A stretch of DNA of 64,000 nucleotides, taken from Methylotuvimicrobium sp018830325 (lineage in GTDB: Bacteria; Pseudomonadota; Gammaproteobacteria; Methylococcales; Methylomonadaceae). The position numbers and the translations under genes were made by a program. The notes under the pieces are model-generated. The model was not told the origin of the DNA, made no database searches, and worked only from the letters and a program-made list of their open reading frames with translations. The DNA lies in NCBI RefSeq assembly GCF_044788715.1, contig NZ_CP173170.1, positions 3,410,001 to 3,474,000 on the forward strand, in the 5' to 3' direction. Shown one piece after another: positions 24,252 to 32,238 of the stretch; the stretch's first letter is position 1, and every line of letters begins with the position of its first letter.

Positions 24252-26803
24252 GCCTCCTCCAATATCTTAAAGTGCTTCCGGGCCTTCAATTCCTCCCGCT
24301 CTTGCTCATCGGCAGGGCGCACTTGGCCGCGCTCCTCGACGAACACGATATTATCGTCGGGTCGGTCGCTGTTGACGAAATGCCGGAAGCGTTTCAATTT
24401 GCTTTCGTCCTCGATCGTGGTTTTCCATTCGCATTGATAGGTATCGATCACATGACGCATTTGATTTTCCAGTGCTTCGCCAATACCGAGACTATCCTCG
24501 ATCACCACCGAACGCAAATAATCCAGGCCGCCTTCCATGTTTTCCATCCACACCGAAGTGCGCTGCATCCGGTCGGCCGTGCGCACATAAAAAATCAGCA
24601 CACGGTCGATATATTTGATCAGCGTTTCCTTGTCGAGTTGGGTCGCGAACAAGTCGCCGTGCCGGGGCTTCATCCCGCCATTGCCGCAGACATAAAGGTT
24701 CCAGCCGCCCTCGGTCGCGATCACGCCGATATCTTTGCTCTGCGCCTCGGCGCATTCGCGTGTGCAGCCCGACACGGCAAATTTGATCTTGTGCGGCGCC
24801 CGAAGTCCTTTATAACGGTTTTCCAGCTCGATCGCGAGACCCACGCTATCGTCGACGCCGAAACGACACCAAGTGCTGCCGACGCAGGATTTGACGGTTC
24901 TGAGCGACTTGCCATAGGCATGGCCGCTTTCGAAACCGGCATCGATCAATTCCCGCCAGATCGACGGCAATTGCTCGACCCGGGCGCCGAATAGATCGAC
25001 CCGCTGACCGCCGGTAATTTTCGTATACAAACCGTATTTTTTCGCGACCTGCCCTAGCACGATCAATTTCTCGGGCTGGATTTCGCCGCCGGTCACGCGA
25101 GGCACGACCGAATAAGTACCGTCTTTTTGCATGTTCGCGAGAAAGATATCGTTGGTATCCTGTAAGCCGACATGCTCTTTTTTGAGAATATAGTCATTCC
25201 AGTATGAGGCCAGAATCGAGCCGACCGCTTGTTTGCAAACTTCGCAGCCGCGGCCTCGCCCATGCTTTTCGAGCAATTCGTCGAAGGTCTTGATCTCCTG
25301 GACCATCACTAAGTGATACAACTCCTGCCGGGTATGCGGAAAATGCTCGCAAATATCGGTGCTGACCTCAATGCCCAGCTTGGCCAATTCGCATTCCATC
25401 ACCGATTTCATCAGTGGCACGCAACCGCCGCAACCGGTTCCCGCCTTGGTTTCCGATTTGAGCGCCGGTACCGTATTGCAACCGGCTTCGATCGCCGAAC
25501 AAAGCGTTGCCTTATCGACATCATGACAGGAACAAATTTGCGCCGACATCGGCAGCGCATCGGGCCCGAGACCGACCGATTCATCGGAACGATGCGGCAA
25601 AATCAGCGAATCCGGGTTTTCCGGCAGTTCGATACCGTTCAAGCAATATTGCAGCAAGGTGCCGTAGCCGGAAGCCTCACCGACCAGCACCGCACCCAGC
25701 AATCTTTTTTTATCGGCACTGACCACGAGTCGCTTATAGACTTCGCTATCGCCGTTTTGATAAGTGTAGACCAATGCCCCCGGCGTCTGCGCATGCGCAT
25801 CACCGATGCTCGCAACATCGACGCCCATCAGCTTCAGTTTTGTGCTCATGTCGGCGCCGGTAAAATAATTGTCGCCACACTCGAGCACCGAGACGACGGT
25901 TCGCGCCATCGCATATCCCGGTGCGACCAGGCCGAATATTCGGTTATTCCACAAAGCGCATTCGCCGATCGCGAAAATATCCGAGTCGGAGGTCCGGCAT
26001 TGATTGTCGATCACGATGCCGCCGCGCGGGCCGACTTCCAATTCGCAGGCCCGAGCGATATCATCGCGCGGACGGATACCGGCCGAAAACAAAATCAAGT
26101 CGGTTTCGAGCACATCCCCGCCGGCGAAATTCATTTTATGCAAGCAACTCTCGCCGTCATCGATCAAGGTCGTGTTCTTATTTAAATGCACGGTCACGCC
26201 GAGCGCTTCGATCTTGCGCTTCAACAATGCGCCGCCGCCGTCGTCCAATTGCACTGCCATCAGGCGCGGCGCAAATTCGACGACATGCGTGGTCAAGCCT
26301 AAATCTTTCAAGGCTTTCGCGGCTTCCAGCCCGAGAAGGCCTCCGCCGACCACGACGCCGACTTTGGATTGTTCGGCCGCGTTTTGAATCGCTTCCAAAT
26401 CTTCGATGGTTCGGTAAACCAGACACCGATCGCGTTCATGCCCCGGTACCGGCGGAACGAACGGGTATGACCCGGTCGCCAGCACGATTTTGTCGTAAGC
26501 GATCCGGACGCCTTTTTCCGACAGCACTGTTTTAGCGATACGGTCTATCGATTTTGCTCTGTCTCCCAGATGCACGGTGATGCCGTGTTGTTCGAAAAAA
26601 CCGACCTCGACCATTGATAGATCCTGCGCGCTCTTGCCGGAAAAAAACGCCGACAAATGAACCCGGTCGTAAGCCGGTCTGGGCTCCTCGCAAAACACGA
26701 CGATCTCAAAATGTTCCTTCGCGCCACTGCTCACCAGTCCGGCCAAAAAGTTTTGGCCGACCATACCGTTACCAATCACGACTAATGTTTGTTTCTTGCT
26801 CAT
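24248..26803 (-). CDS. nirB: Assimilatory nitrite reductase (NADH) large subunit
   Basis: 851 residues from ATG 26803, which has GAGG upstream; the open frame extends 330 bp further but crosses the leader terminator and is rejected. Order: FAD domain (VVIGNGMVGQ), NADH domain (VGVVVGGGLLGLEAA), BFD-type [2Fe-2S] site (ICSCHDVDK, TGCGGCVPLM), then the sirohaem/[4Fe-4S] half with KSCVGSTWCRFG and AVSGCTRECAEAQSKD. All four cluster Cys are present. It performs six-electron reduction of nitrite to ammonium. Confidence 0.96.
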   Translation of the reverse strand: MSKKQTLVVIGNGMVGQNFLAGLVSSGAKEHFEIVVFCEEPRPAYDRVHLSAFFSGKSAQDLSMVEVGFFEQHGITVHLGDRAKSIDRIAKTVLSEKGVRIAYDKIVLATGSYPFVPPVPGHERDRCLVYRTIEDLEAIQNAAEQSKVGVVVGGGLLGLEAAKALKDLGLTTHVVEFAPRLMAVQLDDGGGALLKRKIEALGVTVHLNKNTTLIDDGESCLHKMNFAGGDVLETDLILFSAGIRPRDDIARACELEVGPRGGIVIDNQCRTSDSDIFAIGECALWNNRIFGLVAPGYAMARTVVSVLECGDNYFTGADMSTKLKLMGVDVASIGDAHAQTPGALVYTYQNGDSEVYKRLVVSADKKRLLGAVLVGEASGYGTLLQYCLNGIELPENPDSLILPHRSDESVGLGPDALPMSAQICSCHDVDKATLCSAIEAGCNTVPALKSETKAGTGCGGCVPLMKSVMECELAKLGIEVSTDICEHFPHTRQELYHLVMVQEIKTFDELLEKHGRGRGCEVCKQAVGSILASYWNDYILKKEHVGLQDTNDIFLANMQKDGTYSVVPRVTGGEIQPEKLIVLGQVAKKYGLYTKITGGQRVDLFGARVEQLPSIWRELIDAGFESGHAYGKSLRTVKSCVGSTWCRFGVDDSVGLAIELENRYKGLRAPHKIKFAVSGCTRECAEAQSKDIGVIATEGGWNLYVCGNGGMKPRHGDLFATQLDKETLIKYIDRVLIFYVRTADRMQRTSVWMENMEGGLDYLRSVVIEDSLGIGEALENQMRHVIDTYQCEWKTTIEDESKLKRFRHFVNSDRPDDNIVFVEERGQVRPADEQEREELKARKHFKILEEA

Positions 26804-26838
26804 CGGCAACCTCGGTTTTCTGTATCTAAATTTTAGGC

Positions 26839-26886
26839 AAAAAAAAGGCGTCCAGTCGATGTGACGAATCACTCGAACAGGACGCC
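26839..26886 (-). terminator. Leader terminator (attenuator) upstream of nirB
   Basis: On the minus strand GGCGTCC pairs with GGACGCC; the stem continues through TCGA and GTGA/TCAC to a TTCG tetraloop, and eight T follow. It sits 36 bp before the nirB start, inside the transcribed leader. Confidence 0.88.
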
Positions 26887-26894
26887 AATGCCCC
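26879..26894 (-). promoter_or_regulatory. Candidate ANTAR hairpin in the nirB leader
   Basis: Minus strand GGGGC-ATTGGC-GTCCT: five pairs (two G-U) around a hexaloop with A1 and G4. As in the FNT leader, the GGC at the loop end is the first part of the terminator arm. A further hairpin ACTCC-TTAC-GGAGT lies upstream at 26906-26919, without the A1/G4 pattern. Confidence 0.5.
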
Positions 26895-26933
26895 AACAAA
26901 ATCGGTACTCCGTAAGGAGTCTTGCTAGTGATG

Positions 26934-26951
26934 AAGCAATATGAATGCCAG
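26934..26951 (-). promoter_or_regulatory. Sigma-54 promoter for nirB-nirD-phzF
   Basis: Minus strand ACTGGCATTCATATTGCT: GG and GC 12 bp apart, TGGCAT at -24 and TTGC at -12. Transcription would start near 26924, giving a leader of about 120 nt. Confidence 0.75.
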
Positions 26952-27049
26952 TTTATGAGCAACTTTAGCGAAGCCTTGATTTTTCTAGCTTCATTGGATC
27001 CTGATTCAATGAAGCCAAATGGAATAGTCATGAAATCCGCGCAGCAAAC

Positions 27050-27064
27050 GCACTTAATCGGTGA
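27050..27064. promoter_or_regulatory. NtrC-like dyad between divergent nirB and narK promoters
   Basis: GCACT-TAATC-GGTGA keeps the spacing of GCACC-N5-GGTGC with two changes. It is about 100 bp from both sigma-54 boxes, so it could serve both directions. Confidence 0.4.
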
Positions 27065-27158
27065 ATTGGGATGTTTTTCGCACCAATATGAAGCACTATG
27101 CTTATTCGCTTGACAGTCACCGAATCGAACGAACAATCACATAACGCAAAAAAATAAA

Positions 27159-27175
27159 TTGGCATTTTATTTGCA
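27159..27175 (+). promoter_or_regulatory. Sigma-54 promoter pointing to the nitrate porter
   Basis: TTGGCATTTTATTTGCA: GG (27161-27162) and GC (27173-27174) 12 bp apart, TTGC perfect at -12. It lies 748 bp before the porter gene; the interval is largely mobile repeats. Confidence 0.72.
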
Positions 27176-27285
27176 TAATTATAAATTCAGAAGTTAAGCC
27201 AAAGAAGTTCATGAGGTATTTCAAGATAACTTAAACACTCGAGTTAGCCTCTTGAGTAAACGAAAGTTCTTTGGAGGCGGAGGGT

Positions 27286-27418
27286 CAATGCCATTAAGTT
27301 AAGTCGTTCGTGGTGAGCCTGTCGAACCATGGACGGCTTAACTTATCGACTCGGACTTCTCCATTCATCCTTCGACAAGCTCAGGACGAACGGAAAAGTC
27401 CTTAACTTAATGGCAGTG
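27286..27418. mobile_element. MITE, 133 bp, 11-bp target duplication (copy 2)
   Basis: Ends CAATGCCATTAAGTTAAG and CTTAACTTAATGGCAGTG are inverted repeats (17 of 18). The 11-bp direct repeat AGGCGGAGGGT flanks it at 27275-27285 and 27419-27429. The interior (GAGCCTGTCGAAC / TTCGACAAGCTCAGGAC palindrome) is unrelated to that of copy 1 at 8909-9050. Confidence 0.88.
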
Positions 27419-27459
27419 AGGCGGAGGGTGCGGTCACTCGCCCGACAGTACGCCGTGAA

Positions 27460-27524
27460 CCCAGCACCTAAATTATCCAAGATAGTTAACCATAGTCAAT
27501 GGACTATGGAATTTAGGTGCTGGG
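27460..27524. mobile_element. Nested 65-bp palindromic element (copy 2) with TGAA duplication
   Basis: CCCAGCACCTAAATT...AATTTAGGTGCTGGG, flanked by TGAA at 27456-27459 and 27525-27528. Only a piece of the host TATACC element (CGCCG TGAA ... TGAA TACGTCCATG) remains around it. Confidence 0.8.
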
Positions 27525-27740
27525 TGAATACGTCCATGTAGGCTCGACGGCGGCTCGAACGCCAAGGACGGCGTGAATGCAGATTTTGCATTTACGCCAC
27601 GGATGGCGTGTATTAGGGCAATGCAGGAGCAATTGCCGAGGAGCAAAAATCTGCCCTGCCGCCAACGCCTGTCGATCGAGCAGCCGCACCCTCTTCGGAA
27701 CCGACATTGTTTTTCATATTTCTCGTTCCCACGCTCTGCG
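27525..27740. repeat. Composite repeat debris in the narK leader
   Basis: Contains GCAATTGCTCCTGC-type and GCAGATTTTGC segments, ACGCCATGGATGGCGT-like palindromes and the GGTGTCGGCGG-related stretch found also at 44880-45180 and 59803-59900. No ORF is credible. Confidence 0.6.
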
Positions 27741-27846
27741 CTCGCCGTTATACACAAGTGCCAAAAACACTTATAAATCAATGCTATTGCTAAACAGCAA
27801 CAGCATTGATTTCATTGGCTTATTAAGACTTATGTATAACAATGAG
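27741..27846. mobile_element. REP-targeting element, short form (106 bp) with 9-bp target duplication
   Basis: Left end CTCGCCGTTATACACAAGT is inverted against the right end ACTTATGTATAACAATGAG. CGCTCTGCG flanks it at 27732-27740 and 27847-27855. Removing element and one copy restores the palindrome CCCACGCTCTGCGTGGG. The interior is a palindrome around AATCAATGCTATTGC. Confidence 0.85.
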
Positions 27847-27922
27847 CGCTCTGCGTGGGAACGCATTCCGGGACGCTCTGCGCCACCAGAGGAACTAGGA
27901 ACTTTCACAGTAAAACCAGCCA

Positions 27923-29401
27923 ATGTCTACACTACAACTCAAGTTACTCGGCTTTTCCGGTAAGATCAAAATTCTGCATTTGACCTGGACCGCTTTTTTC
28001 ATCAGCTTTGTCGTCTGGTTCAATCACGCCCCTCTGATGCTGATGATCATGGATTCTGTGAATCTCACCGAATCCGAAGTCAACATCCTGCTGTTATTAA
28101 ACTTTGCGCTACCCATTCCGGCTCGCATCATCATCGGCATGGTCGTAGACCGCTTCGGCGCAAGAATCAGTTACAGCACTCTACTGGCACTGAGTAGCCT
28201 GCCTTGCTTCGCTTTTGCGATGGCCGAATCGTTTCAACAATTAGCCTGGGCGCGCTTCTGTTTGGGGTTTATCGGCGCGGGTTTCGTGATCGGCATTCGC
28301 ATCATCGGCGATTGGTTTCCGGCTCGGCAAGTCGGCGTTGCTGAAGGCATCTACGGGGGCTGGGGTAATTTCGGTTCGGCCGCCGCGACTATCCTGCTGC
28401 CGGGACTTGCATTATATTTCGGCGCCGAAAACGGCTGGCGTTATGCGATTGCGGTAACCGGTATTTTGTCGCTGGCATATGCGTTCATCTATTACCGGAA
28501 TGTCGAGGATACGCCGCCCGAAGTGCCCTATTTGAAACCTAGACGTTCTGGTGCAATGGAGGTTACTTCGATAAAAGATCTATTCCTTTACATCTGCACG
28601 ACCGTACCGCTTTATGCCGCAATGTCTTTGCTCACTTGGCAGCTATCGACGCCGGAAGCCGATTTACTTAGTACACCCTGGGTCCTTGCAATCAACATCA
28701 TTGTCTGGGCACTTTTCTTTGTTCAAGCTTATCAAATCGTCGAAATCAATGCGGAACGGCTCAGCCGCCCGATCGACAGTATTCACCATTATCCATTCAA
28801 ACAAATCACTATTCTGAGTGTCGCTTATCTGATGACGTTCGGCTCCAAATTAGCCGTGGTATCGATGCTGCCGATGTTTTTCTTTACGATTTACCGCGAA
28901 ACCCAAGCTGTCTCGATGATCGATGCAGGCCTGATGGCATCGAGCTTCATTGTCATGAACCTAATCGCCCGCCCGGCCGGGGGCTGGCTCAGCGACAGAA
29001 TCGGCCGCAAGTTTTCGCTGACGATGTTTCTAGCCGGTACCTCGCTCGGTTATTACTCGATGTCTTTTATTGCCGGCGATTGGCCCATTATGATGACTAT
29101 TTCAATGACGGTGTTGTGTTCGATATTTCTTCAGGCCGCCGAAGGCTCGGTATTTGCCATCGCGCCGTTGATCAAAAGACCCATGACCGGCCAGATCGCC
29201 GGCATCGTCGGCGCCTACGGCAATGCCGGCGCGATTATTTTTTTAGCGCTGATGGGCCATGTCGCACCGTCTACGTTTTTCATCATTCTGGCAGTTTGCG
29301 CTTTAACATCGGCAATTTTGGCGCGCTACCTTGAAGAGCCTAAAGAGTTTATTACCGAAATCATGCCCGACGGCTCTTTAGTGAAAATCGAACTGGATTG
29401 A
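27923..29401 (+). CDS. narK: NarK/NasA-type nitrate/nitrite porter (MFS)
   Basis: 492 residues, twelve predicted helices. The nitrate-porter signatures are present: an Arg in helix 2 (IPARIIIGMVVDRFG), GIRIIGDWFPARQVGVAEGIYGGWGNFGSA (nitrate signature 1, helices 4-5) and the second Gly-rich motif IVGAYGNAGAIIF (helix 11). It imports nitrate or exchanges nitrate/nitrite at the inner membrane. It is followed 1 bp later by a NasT-type regulator and is divergent from nirBD. Confidence 0.92.
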   Translation: MSTLQLKLLGFSGKIKILHLTWTAFFISFVVWFNHAPLMLMIMDSVNLTESEVNILLLLNFALPIPARIIIGMVVDRFGARISYSTLLALSSLPCFAFAMAESFQQLAWARFCLGFIGAGFVIGIRIIGDWFPARQVGVAEGIYGGWGNFGSAAATILLPGLALYFGAENGWRYAIAVTGILSLAYAFIYYRNVEDTPPEVPYLKPRRSGAMEVTSIKDLFLYICTTVPLYAAMSLLTWQLSTPEADLLSTPWVLAINIIVWALFFVQAYQIVEINAERLSRPIDSIHHYPFKQITILSVAYLMTFGSKLAVVSMLPMFFFTIYRETQAVSMIDAGLMASSFIVMNLIARPAGGWLSDRIGRKFSLTMFLAGTSLGYYSMSFIAGDWPIMMTISMTVLCSIFLQAAEGSVFAIAPLIKRPMTGQIAGIVGAYGNAGAIIFLALMGHVAPSTFFIILAVCALTSAILARYLEEPKEFITEIMPDGSLVKIELD

Positions 29402-29402
29402 C

Positions 29403-29981
29403 ATGCAAGCGCTGAAAATCTTAATCGCCGATGAAATTCAAGGCGAAAAACTGCTCGAGAAAACCCTGAAACAGCATGGTTTCGAAACCGCTTGTCTTCC
29501 GTTCGATACTATCGATTTAAATTCGTTGGTATTAAATTTATTGCCGGACATCGTGGTGTTAAATGTTTATACCCCGACACCAAAGATACTCGATGCTATC
29601 TTGACGATCAATCAAAGCCATTCGGCGCCGGTGATCCTGTTTGCCGAAGATCAGGATAGCGACACGATCGATAAAGTCATCAAGGCCGGCGTCAGCGCTT
29701 ATATCGTCGACGGGCTCGACCCCAAACGCATCAAAACCATCATCGATATCGCGGTGGCTCGATTCAAAGAGCAACACGCCATCAAGGAAGAACTGAAAAA
29801 AACTAAATCGCAACTGGAAGAACGCAAATTAATAGACCGCGCAAAAGGTATTTTAATGAAATCGCAAGGCTTCGACGAAGCTCAGGCTTACCATGCATTA
29901 AGAAAACTAGCGATGGATCGGAATATTTCGATCGGCGAAATGGCGAAAAATGTCATTTCGATGGCTGATTTGTTGAAGTAA
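29403..29981 (+). CDS. nasT: NasT-type ANTAR antiterminator response regulator
   Basis: 192 residues: receiver-like domain (1-120), coiled linker, and C-terminal ANTAR domain LIDRAKGILMKSQGFDEAQAYHALRKLAM. Receiver acidic residues D10-E11 are kept, but the usual phosphoacceptor position is Asn54 (IVVLNVYTP), so it is probably not switched by phosphorylation. In Azotobacter and others NasT prevents leader termination of nitrate-assimilation operons and is held by the nitrate sensor NasS; no nasS is visible here. The leaders at 19657 and 26879 are likely targets. Confidence 0.9.
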   Translation: MQALKILIADEIQGEKLLEKTLKQHGFETACLPFDTIDLNSLVLNLLPDIVVLNVYTPTPKILDAILTINQSHSAPVILFAEDQDSDTIDKVIKAGVSAYIVDGLDPKRIKTIIDIAVARFKEQHAIKEELKKTKSQLEERKLIDRAKGILMKSQGFDEAQAYHALRKLAMDRNISIGEMAKNVISMADLLK

Positions 29982-30053
29982 GGGTTACGCTTTCTATCAT
30001 TTTGTTTTAGGGGTAGACTGTCCCTTTATTGCCAATCACGAACGAGAAAGCCG

Positions 30054-30572
30054 ATGAAGAACTCTGTCTATGCTCGCCTCATTGCCGCTTTTTTCCTGAC
30101 GATATTCGGAACGAGTGTCTTAGCTGAATCTCGAATTGCCGTTTTGGTTTTCGAGTTAAAAGATCTCACATTGGCTCCAGGCATCCCTCAAGAACTGGAG
30201 CGCACCGCTTCGATCAAGCCTCAACTCGAAGCCGAATTAACAACATTAGGGAATGACATAGTCGAAACCGACTTCGCATCCCAACAAAAGGCCAATGCCG
30301 GGACCGGTTATCTATTCGATCACCATGATGTGGCCGCGAAACTCGGCAAGCAGTTCGACGCCGATTACATCCTGGTCGGTAGACTGCATAAACCGAGCTT
30401 CTTGTTTGCTTATATCATGGGGCATTTAATTCGAGTCGACGACGGCAAACTGATTGCCGATTACACTTTCGAAGCAAAAGGCCCTAATCAATTCCAAACC
30501 AATAAAACCGTCAAAACCCTGGCTAAAGCGATCGACAAGGATTTAAAGCGCCTATCATCTCTATCCGACTAA
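30054..30572 (+). CDS. Periplasmic DUF3280/DUF2380-like protein
   Basis: 172 residues with a signal peptide (LIAAFFLTIFGTSVLA). The body starts SRIAVLVFELKDLTLAPG and includes DADYILVGRLHKPSFLFAYIMGHLI, resembling the DUF3280/DUF2380 group of small secreted proteins frequent in methylotrophs. Function unknown. No operon partner: the next gene is convergent. Confidence 0.65.
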   Translation: MKNSVYARLIAAFFLTIFGTSVLAESRIAVLVFELKDLTLAPGIPQELERTASIKPQLEAELTTLGNDIVETDFASQQKANAGTGYLFDHHDVAAKLGKQFDADYILVGRLHKPSFLFAYIMGHLIRVDDGKLIADYTFEAKGPNQFQTNKTVKTLAKAIDKDLKRLSSLSD

Positions 30573-30611
30573 AAAACCAGGAAGGGCGCACACTAAACTG
30601 CTGTTAAATGG

Positions 30612-30675
30612 CGTAGCCCGTATGCAGCGTAGCGAAATACGGGAATGGCGTGGCTTCGGTCCATCCGGGCTACAC
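30612..30675. repeat. REP-type inverted pair, short copy
   Basis: GTAGCCCGTATGCAGCGTAG ... CCATCCGGGCTAC, the same family as 22893-22977, again between converging genes. Confidence 0.7.
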
Positions 30676-30726
30676 GACTGAGAATATTTTGTCCGTCTTG
30701 GATTCGAGTGGATAGGCGAGGAGCGA

Positions 30727-31401
30727 CTACTCAGCCGCTAACGATTCGATTTTTGTTTGATTGTAAGTGACTTTATTATCCTTAATCTCTATAGCCTTCT
30801 GTTGAATCAACTCATCGAATAAATCTTCCTCATTAACCACATTATTTTTAAATTTACTGCGAATACTGTTGAGCAGAGTTTCTTTTTTGACCGGACGACT
30901 TCGGCTATGTTTAATCAAGTGGGCGCAAAATTCTTGGACTAAAACTTCTGGGCTTTTCGGTGCAAAGCCCGGCATATTTTCGAGCTTGACACCGATACGT
31001 TGCGCACTCCGGTTCTGGCTGGTTAGTAGGCTGACCGCATGATCGAGGTCGTTGTCGTCGGACACAACATCGAAATGGGTATTTTCGGGAAGTTGAGCCA
31101 TCATTGCGCCGGCCCAAAAGGTGATGCCGAAATCGGCGGAGTTCTTGCCGCCGTTCGGCATTTTGATGATTTTCAGACGATTTTGATTGACCGTTGCGGT
31201 CAGCGGCACGACCCAATCGAGCGGAACGCGAGCGCCGCACTGCGCATAGCAAATTACGACGTGGGTATAAGCAGCCAGATCTTCCATCAACTGATAGACT
31301 TGTTTCGGACAATTTTCGAGATCAATCAACAAGACGCGGGCCGCATAATCCGCATTTTCGTCTTCCCTGACCGCCCCATTGTCCGAAACTTTCTCGTTCA
31401 T
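30727..31401 (-). CDS. PIN/NYN-like predicted ribonuclease, downstream of fhcC
   Basis: 224 residues. VLLIDLENCPK (first acid), NGGKNSADFGITFWAG and HFDVVSDDNDLDHAVSLL (acid triad) are arranged as in PIN-like/NYN nucleases. The C-terminal 70 residues (KETLLNSIRSKFKNNV, NEEDLFDELIQQKAI) look like a winged-helix-type OST-HTH-related module. It starts 24 bp after fhcC on the same strand and may be part of that transcript. RNA cleavage is inferred only from the fold. Confidence 0.65.
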   Translation of the reverse strand: MNEKVSDNGAVREDENADYAARVLLIDLENCPKQVYQLMEDLAAYTHVVICYAQCGARVPLDWVVPLTATVNQNRLKIIKMPNGGKNSADFGITFWAGAMMAQLPENTHFDVVSDDNDLDHAVSLLTSQNRSAQRIGVKLENMPGFAPKSPEVLVQEFCAHLIKHSRSRPVKKETLLNSIRSKFKNNVVNEEDLFDELIQQKAIEIKDNKVTYNQTKIESLAAE

Positions 31402-31425
31402 GTCGACCGGTCCGCACTCACATCG

Positions 31426-32238
31426 TTAAGTCCTAACCAGCACTTCGCCACGCCCCATTTCAGCCATGTCGCCGCCGTAACGCCGGACGCGACTGAAGAC
31501 CGCAGCAGGGTCTGCGAATTTCGAATCGAATCCTTTGAACGACGCGAACAACATCGGCAAAAACGCCAACGTATGCGAGCCGCAATCATTGAAGGTCGCC
31601 GGCAATTCGGGCTTATTCCAGAGCAATAAGGTGCCTCGGCGCATTGCATAACCGGTATAGCGTCCGGTTTTTCCCATCACCGCGATCGTGCCGGCCGTCA
31701 TTCTCGACCCGCAATAATCGCCGGCATTGCCTTCGATCAAAATAACGCCGCGGCGCATGTGATCGCCGACCCGCTCGCCGGCGTTGCCTTTAACCAAAAC
31801 GGTGCCACCTTTCATGCCCATCTTATTACCGGGCAAAGCGGCGCCGAGAAAATCGCCGGTATTACCGTTGATTTCGATTAAGCCTTTTTTCATTTCGCAA
31901 GCCGCGAATAGTCCGGCGTTGCCGTTGACGGTAATCGTACCGGACTTCATGCCCAGCCCCAGATAAGCACCGACATCGCCTTCGACGCGGATCTGTCCTT
32001 CGGTTAATTCTTTACCGATAAAATCGAGCTTGGCATAACTGTTCTTAATGACAATCTGTTGTGTATCGTAACCAGCAATCGTGAATAGTTCGTCGACGCG
32101 AATTTTGCGCTTGCCGCTATCGAGTTCGAGCGCTGCAATATCGGTCGGCGATAACCCCGCCAGTTTTTGACAAACCAGAGGCGACAAATCGACGCGCTGA
32201 GCCGGTCGCTGTTTCAGCGTGAAGGTTAACGCAGTCAT
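31426..32238 (-). CDS. fhcC: Formyltransferase/hydrolase complex subunit C
   Basis: 270 residues, homologous to FwdC/FmdC of formylmethanofuran dehydrogenase and to the GXGXG beta-helix of glutamate synthase. Turns such as GDVGAYLGLGMKSGTI, GNAGLFAACEMKKG and GNAGERVGDHMRRG show the repeated G-x-x-G helix. It is a structural subunit binding FhcD in the FhcABCD complex, which transfers formyl from H4MPT to methylofuran and hydrolyses it to formate. Start overlaps the fhcD stop by 4 bp. Confidence 0.94.
   Translation of the reverse strand: MTALTFTLKQRPAQRVDLSPLVCQKLAGLSPTDIAALELDSGKRKIRVDELFTIAGYDTQQIVIKNSYAKLDFIGKELTEGQIRVEGDVGAYLGLGMKSGTITVNGNAGLFAACEMKKGLIEINGNTGDFLGAALPGNKMGMKGGTVLVKGNAGERVGDHMRRGVILIEGNAGDYCGSRMTAGTIAVMGKTGRYTGYAMRRGTLLLWNKPELPATFNDCGSHTLAFLPMLFASFKGFDSKFADPAAVFSRVRRYGGDMAEMGRGEVLVRT

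Noticed and set aside
24272..24994. 240-codon plus-strand frame
   Set aside because: Antisense shadow of the sirohaem half of nirB; no recognisable motif and no ribosome site.
25313..26185. 290-codon open frame on the plus strand opposite nirB
   Set aside because: It lies wholly antisense to nirB, whose domain motifs are intact; the composition is that of a codon-position shadow in GC-biased coding DNA.
26804..27136. Upstream in-frame extension of nirB
   Set aside because: It would translate through the leader terminator and sigma-54 box; the ATG at 26803 has a ribosome site and gives the usual NirB length.
27741..27846. Small RNA gene suggested by the strong palindrome
   Set aside because: The palindrome is the interior of a mobile element with a clear target duplication; no promoter is seen.
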